Shown: in pieces, positions 1 through 12,100 of the stretch
Layout: the number at the start of each line of letters is the position of its first letter
Position numbering within the stretch: position 1 is the stretch's first letter
Source: Lunularia cruciata
Lineage: Eukaryota > Streptophyta > Marchantiopsida > Lunulariales > Lunulariaceae
Reading direction: 5' to 3'
Assembly (NCBI GenBank): GCA_948567375.1
Contig: OX419762.1
Location: 21,444,727 to 21,508,726, forward strand
Length of the DNA stretch: 64,000 nt
The notes under the pieces: model-generated
Told to the model about the DNA's origin: nothing
Database searches by the model: none
Seen by the model: only the letters and a program-made list of their open reading frames with translations
Position numbers and translations under genes: made by a program

Positions 1-1990
1 CAACTCTAACTCATGCAGTCTTGTTTCTTTAATGCGCACACTGGCCTCTATACTCAGCATCGCATTCATCTTGATCACGATCTCCTTCAATGGCTCCAAT
101 CTCATTTTCCTCTCTCATTCTTGGTCTACAAGCCAATCGTCTCTATACATTGCCAATTCCACTTTGAACTCGGCTTTCATAGCTTCCTTCTCCTTCTCCT
201 TCTGCACAATCTTTTTTCTCCTCATTGCAAAGTCACTCTCTCAACCTTTCTTCCTCTCTATATCTCACTGTCAACTCTCTTTGCCACAACTGCTTCTTCT
301 CCTCTACACTCTCCATCACACTATAGAGCATTGCTCTTTTTTTGCTACTCTTGCCATAGCATGGATAATTTCTAATCTAGAATCAGCAAACTGTTGCTCC
401 AAGATTTCATACTCAACTACTTGTCTTTCCCTTGCTATGATTTTCTACTCTATTAGTTCCTCCCTATTCCTCACTTCTCTCCTCAAGTTCTCAATCACTT
501 GATTCTATACTACTGCATCTACTCGTAGTACTTCCCTTTCCTCCTCACCTCAAATTATACTCTTCTTTAATTCCGATTTCTCTTCTTCTAATCAAGCTAA
601 CACCTACAACACAATCTTCACCTCCAAACACTTTGATTGCATCTCCTTCTTCTTGTACCCTAACTTTACTAACAATGGGCACACAACCTCCCGCAAGTAC
701 TCTACTCCTTCACTTGGAGTTACCTTGACTTGTGGACTTACTTCCTTCTTTACCTTTTCCTCACTCGACACTTGCCTTCTAAGCCGTAGTTGCCTTATAG
801 GAATGGATTCTTTGCTCCCTGAACTTCCATCCTCCTCTTCTCTTACCTTACTTGGCCTCACTCCACACTTTGGCTTCCGTCTGGAACGAACTCCTCTCTA
901 AATGGTAACTCTCTTCTCCTCTTGCTTTGGAACTTTGCCTTCCAATTTTGAGTTACTTTTCTCCTCCATCTCCATCTTGGCTTCCTCTTCCTTGGGTACC
1001 AATGTCATCTCCCCTCCATCATTGCTATCACTACTTGTGTCTCCACTTTGCAGTGTGAACTCGGGTTCTTCCTCTCTCTCCAAATCTTTGGACTTGCACT
1101 CGGCTTTGCCTTCCGATTCTTCTTCCGATGATGCGTTGACCACCATTCCTTTCCTTAGGTTTACCCTTCTGGCCTTCCAAGGTCTTGCTTTCTTGACTTC
1201 TTCTTCTTGTCGACTCCTCGACTTCTGACTCTTCCGACTCTTCTTTGACTTTGGAGTACTCACTTCTAACTGCACACTCTTCCCCGTCTGCATGTAGTAC
1301 TCATTACTACTCCTGATTTGAAGAATGTATTGATGTTCCTCCGCATTGATATCTCTTCTTAAGTCGAGATGGAAATGCAACACCATCTTGTTACGCTCCG
1401 CTGCATTGAGCAAGTTCAGCCCCATATAGAAATAGGCTTCAAACGGCACAATGTAATGTGGAGGCGACTTGTCCCGCAAATTCCACACCATTTGTCTCGT
1501 CCTCCCATGAAGACACTTCACCCAGTTAATTGGCTCTCCTGCAAACATCTTATGGAAGAACACCGCTTGGTGCTTCATCACATAAGTTGTTCTCTCCGGC
1601 TTCAAGATTGCCATTAGAGCACTCACAATCCCTCTCTTGACATGATCTTTATAGCTCTCTACTTTGTAACCATTCTTTGTGCGCTTCAAAGAGAAGGCAT
1701 CTCTCACTTCTTGGGTTTCTTTGGCTACTTCCCCCTTCCCCAAGAACGTGGCACCATGCTTTGCGCCTGCTTCTCTCCCAAGTACTAACCTCCAATCCGA
1801 CTTTGTCCAGCAAGCCAAATTACCTCTCTTCCCTTCTTCCTTAGGGCCATCAAGACACACACTCTCGATGATCCTAGTCATGAAACCTAGAAAGCTAACA
1901 TTCTAGTTCCATGCAAGAATGTGATCCGAAGCCTGCTCAAGACCTCAATTCTTGCAATCACATCTAACCTCCAAATTGCATGATTTCTCA
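1..1990 (-). pseudogene. Unrecognised coiled-coil repeat protein, copy A
   Basis: A single minus-strand frame can be read from about 1990 to the window start, roughly 660 codons, without a frameshift. The longest uninterrupted part (1881 to 898) encodes 327 residues. The N-terminal region has the blocks WTKSDWRLVLGREAG, TTYVMKHQAVFFHKM and YFYMGLNLLNAAE. A Lys/Arg/Ser-rich then Glu-rich low-complexity middle follows, and from about 600 downward a long charged coiled coil. Thirteen in-frame stops interrupt it: six TAG, seven TGA and no TAA, as expected from CAG and CGA decay. The same blocks recur near 37.7, 42.9 and 53.3 kb, so this is a dispersed repeat and not a host gene. The arrangement loosely recalls ORF1 or putative plant transposon proteins of large retroelements, but I do not recognise the family. 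The sequence continues beyond the window. Confidence 0.7.
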
Positions 1991-2597
1991 TTGCGAATTC
2001 AGAGTTCTTCTTCCCTCATCCCATCTTTCTCTCTTCCACTCTAGGCTGAGGACTATCCTTCCTACTGATTCTTGGATTAACTCTCTTGATTTCCTCTCGA
2101 CACACCAGTGCATCTTCGACTCTACTTCACTTCCCACAATCTCCTGCAGAATTACTTCTTAACTGCGATGGGAAATTGCTTATCATTGCTTCATCTTTAG
2201 CACAATTTTTATAGAGTCATGCCTTCTTTGTTTTTCTTCAATTTAAGTTTCTACCGAGAAATCACACCTCCTGCATGCTCTTGTCATTGTTGAGTGTCCT
2301 TCACACTTATGACCACCATTTTTGAACGGTCTCTTCTTGAATGTCTCGCCTTAAAGGAAAGTTGTTACACAATCCTTGCCTTGGGTTGAGCACCCTTGAT
2401 ACGAAGACTTCTTACTTTGGGTTGTATGCTGACAGGGCAATTTTAAGTACCTCATCTTATGACCTAAAGTCACGTTACCTTGGGTTTCATCTTGAGGACA
2501 CTTTTCTTTGCCTTCTTTGGCCATATAGGCACAATTTGACTTCTCTATACACTTCTTCTTCCAAATTGCAAAAAAAACAAAAATGTGAGTACCACAC
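1991..2597. other. No identifiable gene; junction between copy A and gypsy remnant
   Basis: The copy A frame fades above about 1990 and the gypsy gag homology starts at about 2598. Short ORFs exist on both strands around 2350-2610, but neither resembles a known protein, and the minus one is fused at its upper end to the gag zinc-knuckle region. Confidence 0.4.
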
Positions 2598-3900
2598 TTG
2601 TCCTCCATGAACTAGAGCTCCTCTACTACCTACCATAGCAGCCCTACCACTCTGTAACTCCGGGTGTAGGTCAAAGCACCGGTCACTAGTGTGACCAAAT
2701 CTATGGCAATGCTCACACTGCCTTTGTGCTGGCTGTGATGCACCAAAGGTATCAGGTCCATTGCCTTGAGTACACTCTCTCTTATGGTGAGGTCCACCAC
2801 AAGTCCAACAAGCAACACTATCACTCACTAGCTACTACTGACCTAAAAAATGAATGTAAGGGTCTAGCTCCACTAGGCCCTCCACTCGCTCCAAAGGATC
2901 TGGGCTGTCCACCCTGTCCTCAAAAACCAATTGGGTGTGGTGCACTCTGCTGCACTCTAGAAGACGTCACAATTGTGGATGAGGTATCCCTACTAAATCT
3001 AGATGTCACCACCCTCTCTTTCACCACGTTGAGCTCAATACGCTCAACCATACCAAAGACCACTGCCAAAGTAGGCAAAATAGCCTATAACAACGTAGCA
3101 TCACAAACTCTACGTTACAACTCCTTGTCCAATACCCCATACCAAAGCTGGACTGCCTAAGCCTTAGTAACTTCTTGAGTGAAACTGATCAGCTGCCTCA
3201 TGCGAGTGAATGCCTTGCGTAGGCCCTCTCTAGCCTTTTGCTGGAACTCCTGCAAGGTCCTCAACTTGTCAATCCGCACTCCTTGGTAATTATGCCTCAA
3301 ACACTAGAAGAACCCCACCATGGAGTTAAACCGGGATACCACACCATCTCTTGTAGTGGTACCTCCACTTGTGGTAGCACTATCTCTAACTAGTGCACCT
3401 CCACTAGCTCCACCAACACTACTCAAGCTAGAACTTGTAGGTACAACCAATCTACTCTTGGCAATCGAGCCTGAAGTGATAAAGACATAGTTTGGAGACC
3501 AATATTGTCTCCATAACTCAATCTCCTCCAAATGAGCTCTCCTGAACTCATGGTAGTCGTCCATCAGCGGGCTCTCCAAATGTTGAAACAACCCTTTCCA
3601 TGCCATGAAGGGCATAAACAAAGTTGGGCTTCACATCTGCTATAGATCACACCGACTATGGAACTCTTGGATGAAGTCATCCAACTCAATGGTACCCACA
3701 ATACCAGAGTAACACCTAAGGCCTTTGGAGGCCCTATAAATCTTGTCTATGTCCCACAACAACGGTGCAGACACAACAAGTGCACTCGCAATTGGATTAG
3801 CTCCTGTGTCAAACTCCAACTCAAAGTCAATCTCCTCCTTCACTAGGACTTGAGATACAGGTTGATATCAAGTGTCACTCCGAGTAAACCCACTGCATAC
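2598..3900 (-). pseudogene. Ty3/gypsy gag, truncated (MTase-carrying family)
   Basis: Minus-strand gag of the same family as the element at 55-64 kb; shared blocks include GTIELDDFIQEFHSRCDL here and DTIELDDFIQEFDSWCDL there. Near the 3' end of the coding part are two zinc knuckles, CWTCGGPHHKREC and CEHCHRFGHTSDRC, with all metal ligands kept, so this copy is better preserved than the 55-kb one. Homology stops abruptly at about 2598, just after the second knuckle and a HGGQ motif; protease, methyltransferase, RT and integrase are absent. Several TAG/TGA stops interrupt the frame. Its upstream end is split from the leader by a solo LTR at 3901-4591. Confidence 0.8.
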
Positions 3901-4591
3901 TGTAACACCCATTTGTGCATGTGTGTGGTATTGTGATATTTAGCTTGGTATTACAAGTACTTAAGAGATATTATTTATATAGAGATAAAGGATGGTTCTA
4001 TATTAGTCATGGTTAGCTAAAGTTAGTCATAGCTAAGATAGAGGGGACCTTACATTAGAGGAAGTAGAAAAGATGAGCACCACTATTTTGGATTTTAATG
4101 TGTTGACTGGGTATTATTCCTAGGTGTTTGGCTTTGAGGAAAGAGTTGAGAACTCTTGGGCCCACAAGCCATTTTGTTTTGGATTCTAATTTAGTCCAAG
4201 GATAGCCCATGTGAAGGAATCCTTGACTTAGTGGTTGGGTCAAGATAAGACCACATGCTTAGGGGAATATGCCCATGTGAATGGATATTCCTTTCTACTT
4301 TTGACTTTACTTGACTTTTAGTCTAGTAACTTGAGTTACTATGGTAATTAGTAACTTTGGTACGTAACTATTTCACAAGTACATAAACAAGGGGTGAGGA
4401 GGTACTCATCATCCTTTCATTTGCAACTATCTCTCTCTCATTGAGTTCTCTAGTGAGCAATGTCTTGAGTCTTGGAGTATTAGCCTTGGAGGAGTATGAT
4501 GGAGTTGGAGTTCCTTGCCTTCTTAGTCCATGGTGCGCTACCATAATAGCCATCAGAGGTTCATCCTGAGTGAGAGACAAGCCGGCTCACA
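3901..4591 (+). repeat. Solo LTR inserted in the gypsy remnant
   Basis: The insert starts TGTAACACCC and ends GGCTCACA, and separates the gag start from the leader of the minus-strand gypsy copy; the 57-kb copy has these two regions contiguous. No internal element region lies between its ends, so it is a solo LTR of about 690 bp. The flanks read ATAC on the left and GTAC on the right, one transition apart, which may be a degraded target-site duplication. A TATA-like stretch (TACATAAACAAGG) lies near 4380. A diverged copy in reverse orientation lies at about 6780-7280. Confidence 0.7.
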
Positions 4592-4895
4592 GTACTATAG
4601 GGCTATCTCCTTTGGAATTACCAAAGAACTCCATTGTGACAAAGTAACCACAACCGCAACCGCAAATTGCAATAGCAAGTACCCCACCAAGTGCCAAAAC
4701 TAACGGAACATTATCCACTAATGTAACTCTAACTGAGACAACTATACTAGGGGCAAGGGCGGCATGTAACCTGCCATCACAACACGCATTCTCACAGTCT
4801 GCAAGTCATCACTTCTTGCTTCACCAAAGAGAAACAAAGATAGTCTAATTGGTCATCACTCCAGCCTCACTATCGAGAGCACACCAGAGCACCAA
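4592..4895 (-). other. Gypsy 5' leader (between LTR and gag)
   Basis: Reverse-complemented, this stretch matches 56770-57060 of the plus-strand element over most of its length, including the block starting TTGGTGCTCTGGTGTGCTCT right after the LTR end. That block is where a primer binding site should lie, but it does not look like the common initiator-Met type TGGTATCAGAGC. Confidence 0.6.
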
Positions 4896-5973
4896 TGCTC
4901 AAAATTTAGGGCACCTCACACAAACATGGTGCACAAACAGGAAGCAAAGAATGGAGGAGGTCCAATCACAAGAATGTTAAACAAAAGCCCTCCATCTCAT
5001 AAATCAACACAAGACTGACTTTACCACCATTTGACATTTGACATAATTGGAGTACCTATCTACTTCCTGAGCTACGAGGATCACCGAGGATCGGATAAAA
5101 AATCTCACCAAATCTGACATAAATCTTCATAAAATTTGATCTAAATCTGACATAAAATCTGACATAAAATCTGACATAAATCCCTAAAAATGGCTGACCG
5201 CTAAATCCTTTGCTAACTCTTCACTCGAGCCAAATTGGAAAATGGGTTTCATCCAATCTTTAATTTGCAAGGATTTGCTCCCAACTCTACCTTCAATTTC
5301 AATTTCTGAGCTCAACTCACAACAAATTGGTCTTGAGCTCAAAATCATAGTTATTGCTTGAAAATTACTTCTCCTTGGCTCCAAATTTTGCTAGCGCTTT
5401 AGCACACACTCTCTCTTAGGGAAATTTGAACTACTAGATCAAGACACCACTATTCACCGAGCTTGGAGATACCACCAACACTTGTAGTTCTTGCATCCAA
5501 TTTCCCCCGGACTCACTTCTCTAATGTAATCAGATTGTTTACAACTAGAATCAATTGAACTTAGATCAATACTTGATCTGATCCTCAACAACTTGCCAAC
5601 AATAGGGCACTAATTATAGTCAAGCCACACCCACTCTAGCCAAAAGAATCCAAGTGACGCTCACCTGCTTTCTGTCCACTTTAGCCAGGAACTCGAAGGC
5701 TCAACATCAAAGAAGTGAGCTCTCTAGAGCTGCACTTCTAGGGTATACTCCTGATTTTGACCTAGGTCTCATCCCAACGGTCCCGCTGATGGCACACCCA
5801 ACGGTATGGACGGTGCAATGACAGTGAGCCCCGCCGTGAAGTCAATACCCTAAACAAAATCTGACCGCCAAATAGTAGTCTATGAGTAACTGCCAAAATG
5901 CCTCTAATTACTATCATTGGAACTCCAATGTCCGAGCAATCTAGATGCAACACTACAAATGGCGTGACAGACA
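4896..5973 (-). repeat. 5' LTR of the minus-strand gypsy copy
   Basis: In minus orientation it begins TGTCTGTCACGCC at 5973 and ends TTTTGAGCA at 4896. Long stretches match the LTR at about 55260-56769. The two share both ends but differ in the middle, where the 56-kb copy is about 400 bp longer. A short CTGACATAAAAT-type tandem repeat lies at about 5100-5180. The start and end were set by comparing the two copies. Confidence 0.7.
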
Positions 5974-6779
5974 CCTTGATACTAGTTGAAACTTTAATAT
6001 CAAGATCAAGGTACTTTAATCAAAGATTTGTGCTCTATACTTATCATCACAAAGTCAAATAATATGCCTTAAAGGCATCTTTTCTACTCTAATATTAACT
6101 ATGATCAATCAATTGCTCAAACTTTCAATCCTTAATTGCTTGAATTGCCAAATCTATCCAATCACTCAAACTCTTTAAATCCATCCTTGAATTCTTGGAA
6201 TTAATTAGGTTGTCAAATCTCCCTAACCATTCAAACTTAGATAGGTTGGGAGTGAGGTGTACTACTCCTTTGAATTTGTGCTTTTGTTGGTTTTTAATAT
6301 ATTTCTCTTTTCATTAGTAGTCAATCATATTGATTGTCATGCTAAGCGTACTTTCACAACAAATATTTCCAATTTCCTACTCATGTGGACTTTCCATCTT
6401 CCAATATATGTCCAAAAGCAACTTGCAAGTGGATCCTATAACAATTGCTCAAGGATGATTGTACAATGTTAATGTGCTCAATAGTTAATCTTCAACTTTG
6501 TAACCTACCTCTTTAGTTGATTTGTAGCCTATCTCAGCTACATTGTTGGTAATTTGATCATAATTTGTGCAACATTTTGGCACTTATACATAACCAAAGA
6601 CACCTAATGTTGGTTTAAACTTTAATATCAAGGACAAGATAAGGATTTGTATTATATTTTGATCTTTTCAAGTCCATACTCATCTTTTCAAGCTTATTTC
6701 ATACCTAAGGTTACAAAAAAGTTTTACACTATACAACCAATTGTATGACAAAACAAAACATCTAGTCAAATTAAGCTTG
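5974..6779. other. AT-rich intergenic DNA, no gene seen
   Basis: There is no protein similarity I can support. The first ~60 bp after the LTR edge (around 5974-6035) resemble a second stretch at about 6600-6660 (shared AAACTTTAATATCAAG and neighbours), a weak direct repeat about 620 bp apart. Confidence 0.4.
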
Positions 6780-7280
6780 CAACATACTCATTCCTAATTT
6801 ATATACTTGAAAATCTTACACTCAAAGTTAATAATTACTAAAGTAAATTTATAGGGTAATAAATTATCTAAAATCAAAAGTCTTAAGGAATATCCAAATT
6901 CATGAATCATCTTTATAAGTATATCAATATATCTTTACCCAACAACCAAATCAAGAATTTATTCTCATGTGCTATCCTTGAAACATAGAAAATCTATATT
7001 AAAATGATGAGTGAACCCAAGAATTCTCAACTCTATCTTCAAAGTTAAATGTTTAGGAATTTTTTTTATATATTAAAATCCAAATTAGTGGTTTTTATTC
7101 TTTCAAACTCTTATAAAATAAGATCATTTTTATCTTGGCTATTACTAACTTTAGCTAACCATGATTAGTTTCAAAATATGGTGAAATTCAGTATAAATAA
7201 TATCTTTCAATTACTTAGGATACCAATCTAGATATTCCAATGTTTAATAAAACATATATGCATATGCTTAGAATTTTACA
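6780..7280 (-). repeat. Old LTR copy related to the solo LTR at 3.9 kb
   Basis: Reverse-complemented from 7280 (TGTAAAATTC) it follows the 3901-4591 LTR through shared blocks such as ATCATGGTTAGCTAAAGTTA and AAGAGATATTATTTATA-type sequence. It is strongly enriched in A/T relative to that copy, so it is older. Similarity becomes weak below about 6780, though it may reach ~6680. No protein remains beside it. Confidence 0.6.
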
Positions 7281-8082
7281 TATAATTCAATACAACATAG
7301 CCAATAAAAAGAAAATTTTATATGTAAAATTTATAAAGGCATGAAAATGATTTATTTTTATATAATTTAACTATAAATTTTTAAATCCAAAACAATAACA
7401 CTCAAAGATCAAAATGTATTGAAAAGTCTAAATTTGTGAATGGGATGACAATAAAAGACTAATTTTCATGATTAATGGTAGTTTTTCTATCTATTCTTTT
7501 GTTTCAAGTGGTCATGGTGGTACTAGAAATCCCCTTGAATCTTTGAATCCAATCAAACTAAAAATTAAAGTATATAAGGCACATACACAATAGGTGGGTA
7601 GAAAAAAACTTAGAGTAATTTATCTAGTTTTTTTCTTGAAAAATTAAAAATTGTAATTTTTGAGTCTATATTACTGAAGGATAAAGTGTTTCTCAATAAT
7701 CACTTTTGAAGTTTGAATTTACATACGATGAGACAATGTAAAGATTTTATTTCTTGATTTTTATTATCTTCTCTATCTTTCTTTCTTATATATATAACTA
7801 TATTACACTATCACATTGGTATTGAAAAGCTTTTGAAATTCTGTAACAATGAGACCAGTCTATATCATGCATATTTATAATAAAAGCAAACTTCTTAGGC
7901 TTTTGTGAAATATGAGTCGATCAAGTATTGATCTCAATTGGTGCTACATGCTTTTTCTATCATTTGACCGGTGCATAGATCATACGAAGAAGAAATATTG
8001 ACACCAGAGTTTTCATTCAATAAATTGCTCTCATTACATGAAGTTTTGGATTATCATTTGATCTTCAAAGATTTAACTACCC
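7281..8082. other. AT-rich DNA, no gene seen
   Basis: No ORF of note and no similarity I recognise to other parts of the window. Confidence 0.4.
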
Positions 8083-8207
8083 AATTTGTATTGCTTTTGC
8101 TTTTGGCATGAATATCAATAAGTCTCAAGGTTAAACTCCAAATTCAATATCTAATTTGTACTGCTTTTGCTTTTGGCATGACAGTCAATAAATCTCAAGG
8201 TTAAAGT
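8083..8207. repeat. 70-bp tandem duplication
   Basis: The block AATTTGTATTGCTTTTGCTT at 8083 recurs at 8153 with few changes and continues through a shared TCTCAAGGTTAAA; the pitch is 70 bp. Confidence 0.8.
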
Positions 8208-8419
8208 TTACAAATAAATAGATATCTCTTTGCATCTTCTTGGATTTGCTCTTCATCATTAATATGTAGCATTATCTAGAGAAAGTGCTATAAATCATGG
8301 TATCAAAAACTATTTATGCTCTAAAAGAATATGCTCTAGATATTTTATTTAAATCGTCTGAAGATATGTCTAGTATTGATAAAATAATTTTAGATTCCTA
8401 TGTATTATGATTGTTAGGG

Positions 8420-8457
8420 TTGGGCATAGCACGGACACCCAACTGTGCTATGCCCAA
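8420..8457. repeat. Perfect 13-bp inverted repeat (hairpin)
   Basis: TTGGGCATAGCAC at 8420-8432 and GTGCTATGCCCAA at 8445-8457 are exact reverse complements around a 12-nt loop. The stem extends by two further G-C pairs after one mismatch. No gene is adjacent; its role is unknown. Confidence 0.85.
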
Positions 8458-8602
8458 GCCAACTATTCTTAATAGGATTAATAGGAGGTACACAGGATAT
8501 AGTTCAAACATTTAAATTCAACTCAGATAAACAAAAATAAAAGAGTTTAAATTCTGCTCAGTACGGTACGTAGTTTACTTATATGGTGAAGTCAAGCAAA
8601 AG

Positions 8603-8667
8603 GCGACCGCGTAGAGAATACGAAGGATGGGAAGACCCCATCAAGGGAGAGACGAAAAAGGTAAAAT
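8603..8667 (+). repeat. Dispersed short repeat, copy 1
   Basis: It contains GCGACCGCGT followed by GAAGGATGGGAAGACCCCAT and, about 20 bp on, GGTAAAAT. Two further copies are at 16359-16428 and 33191-33264 (reverse). It lies about 530 bp upstream of the DUF760 start codon. Confidence 0.7.
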
Positions 8668-9197
8668 AGGCCTCAAGTAAAAAACTAAAAGGCCTCAAGT
8701 CGGGGAGGCATGCTGAAGGGAAGTTAGAAAGTCGAAAGTCTTTTGTGTTCTAGAAGTTTCTGAAGTCCGTTCGTGTTCGCCAACGCATACGCAAAGTACA
8801 GTTGTAGTTGTGGCAGCTTGCTGACTGGATGAGGAGAGAATCTATCTGATCACACGAGGTTGGCGGACGTTGACGGAGGGATCATCGGCGCCCGTCGACA
8901 CGGTCCGTTTCTGTCGTCACGTCCATCTCGTTTCTAGTCATGCGAAGGAGTACTGTAGAGTCTGGTGCGAGGGAAACTGGAGCGCAGCGGAGCCCTCGCA
9001 GGTACGGGGATTTCTTCGAGTTTGATTGATCATTTTCCCTTCAGGGTCCTCTGAGAAGTAGGATTCAATCAATGGAAGACCCGACAGGCATGTAGCACGT
9101 ATGGGACATGAGTTTCCCGACCGAAATGGAGGTGTAAACGTGGAGGTTTTACTCGATTAGGGCTCCAGGACATAATAGCAGGGAGGAATTCGTCACA
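8668..9197 (+). promoter_or_regulatory. 5' flank of the DUF760 gene
   Basis: This stretch is visibly richer in G and C than the DNA on its left and leads directly to the first exon. It should hold the promoter and 5' UTR by position; no TATA box or transcription start could be fixed from sequence alone. Confidence 0.35.
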
Positions 9198-12100
9198 ATG
9201 GCGACGAGTCTCGCGAGAGCTGTCACGGGAGCAGTTTGTGGCGGAGGTTTGCTATGGCAGGAATTGGAGCAGGGGAGTGGAAACAGGGATAGGAACAGCA
9301 CAGCTGCTTGTAGCTCAAGCGCGTTCGGTGCGATGAGACTATGCAGATCTAGGTGTGGAGATAAAGTTAAAGTAGCATTCCAGCAAAGGGTTGTTTCTGC
9401 TTTGAGGTGGGACAAAAATGACGTCGATGGAAGTTCAAACTTGTGGGGCTGGCCATCAGGACTGTGGGTTGGAGGAAACAAAAGACCGGTAGGATTGACT
9501 CGCGGCGTGAACGGGGCCTTTTGGGAAGGCGCTGATAGTGAGAGTACCGCTGATGTTTACTTCACATCCGAAGACGAATTGCACGAAAAGGTATACCATC
9601 ACTTTATCGGGCTCTGAGATTCTTTGACAGAATAAGAAATTTTTTGGTCCAATTTCTTGCAAGTTGGTCTAATTTGAGGTCCATCTTCCGTTTCTTCACC
9701 CCCGGGTTAACCAAGCAACGTTAAAATGTCACGGTTGTGTGCTCTATGCAACTCTCAATTACTTGACGTTTGATATTAGGCCGCTCTTGAGGGTTAAAAT
9801 ATTGATTAGCCGAACCTCCTTTCCTTTATTGTCTTTGCAAAACTAATTCTCCGGTCAAATTCCAAAAGGGGCTATGGACGTTGATTTGTCAATACCCCTC
9901 CTTGTCTCACGAGTTTGGTTCATTTCATTATTTACCGTGCCTGATGTCTGAATCATTTTATAAATGACCTATTTACATTGATGAAATATTGCGGATGGGC
10001 CTTTTACCTTGCATCTTTGAAGTAGGATGCAGCTACACCAGAACTAACCAGTAAGACATTCGTTCACAATCCTTACTTGTCCTTCGTCAGTGAAATGCAG
10101 AATCTTACGAGATTGTTTGCTTGGATTGACTCTAGTTGTGGATTAGATTTCACCTGGGTTCTTTCAATCTTCATTCGTTGGGATCTGCACATTGAATTGC
10201 TTAGATTGTAGGGCTTTTTCAAGGTCTGTCATCGTGTACATACAGAAGATGCTCCAGTATCTTCCTGCTTCTTGGATTGTCTTCATTGTAGCGTGCCGCC
10301 CCAGACTGGACCATGTCGATTGGGGGATTGCTTCATTTATGTCGGTGCCGCTTAGCAAGCAGATCTGCTTTATACCTTTTCAGAATTGAAGGCATACTTG
10401 GGTGAGAAGTTGGATAAGAAGCGTTCTGAGGGAAGTACGGATCTTATTTGGCTTTCAAGTCTGATCTTAGTTCATGCTTCCAGTATGGAGAGTTGTTGAC
10501 AGTGGTGACAAGGAGTGGCTGGCATCTGGTCCCCTTCTTAGCCCCTAGTCCTTTTGCTCAAAAGGAGGGAAATGGACTTAGAGGTCTCTTCAGACGTTGT
10601 AGTACCAAGCTCGAAGAACACTAAGCTGCAAGTGAGTAAATAGTTTGATTCGCACGGACGCTGCACTTCATTGACGTCCTGGTACTCTGGTAAAGCTTAA
10701 ATAGAATGAGCCAGCGGAGTCGATAGTATCGATATCTGTTGGACAATCGGGGAGTTCATGCTATGTGTGCTGTCCTACACAAGTGTAGACTGAGATAATC
10801 ATGTCACCATGTTACTAACCCCTTTCTGCGGGCATATGCATACTTATTTCTCTATGTAAATGACAGTTCTGAAGGTTTTACTATGTTCCTGTCATATGTC
10901 AGAGTCAGTGTGGTCAGACGTGGCTATGGAACCCGGTTGTTTCCAACAGGTTCTGTATTCCATTACTTTAAGATGTGTGCTGTCCTATGGCCCTTGCACA
11001 CGTTACCATTGGAGCCTGAATCGACTGCAAGATGCCCCTGTTCGCCTTTTCTTCCCACATCATGCTGTTAGGAAGAGCGACGTCGGAGAATCGTGCAGGG
11101 TAGCATGATTTCCTTTCTAGTGTTCTGATGACAAAATTGAGCCTTTTGTATTGTGGTCAACTTCTTCGAATTAGATTTAGCGGTTTATCCGACTCCTGGT
11201 ACTTCCATCAAGGTTTGTCAATCGACTTGTGATGTCATATCACCTTCCAGATTCTACTGGCTGTCTCCGTTGTTGATATCAAATTGTGTACTGACATATT
11301 TCCTCTTTTCTGTGCAGAAAGAGCAGTCTCTCCTACTTAACTTGATCCAAGAAATTGAACCTTTGGATGTGAGTATAATAAGTAAAGATGCATCTCCAGA
11401 CAGTACAGGAGCAATGAAGCGAACAATATCTGGAATGCTGGGACTTCTTCCATCTGATCAGTTTCAAGTAACGATTGAGACGCCACCCGATCATCTTGCA
11501 CGCCTGTTGGTCTCCTCGATGATGACAGGGTAAGTACAGGAAATTAGGGACCTGATTATACTGTTACAATATCATCCTTGTCTTTCAGAAGAAACTCCTA
11601 GGCTCACATATGCAAGTATTGACATCTTAAATACTTTCCAAGGAGTTTACATGCATGGAATGTAATAGTGGGTGAACACTGAAGGAGAATACTCTCGTCA
11701 CTGGGGAGTATGATGGATCTCAGAGGAATAGATACCCTTTTCTTTCCTTTCTTCCTTCTTGAAATACGAGTTTCAATACGTTTGTTGCATGAATTATGGA
11801 ATATGGAGCTGTTTGTCTTCAGCCTATGCGTCTTCCAGACAACGGCATGCAAACATTTCTCTGTACTCACAAACGTGAAAGCTAAATTTCGAAGAGTTAG
11901 TGTGTAGTCTTAGATGATTTACCCCGGTTTGGACTTGGCGGAAGTTGTGTCGAGATGTGTCGAGGTCGCTTGTTCGCTTCAGGATTGACAGCGTGTGAGC
12001 CACATGATCTCAAGTCATTTAAGATTGAGTCTGACGGGGTTGATAAACTCATCGTATTCCGCAGTTACACACTACGAAATGCGGAGTATCTACTCTGTTT

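Noticed and set aside
32-502. Plus-strand Ser/Leu/Phe-rich ORFs at the window start
   Set aside because: They are the antisense of the coiled-coil frame of copy A; their Ser/Leu/Phe/Thr-rich composition is the mirror of a Glu/Lys/Arg-rich protein.
9149-9481. 110-codon minus ORF over exon 1
   Set aside because: Antisense shadow of the DUF760 first exon, whose frame joins correctly to the next exons.
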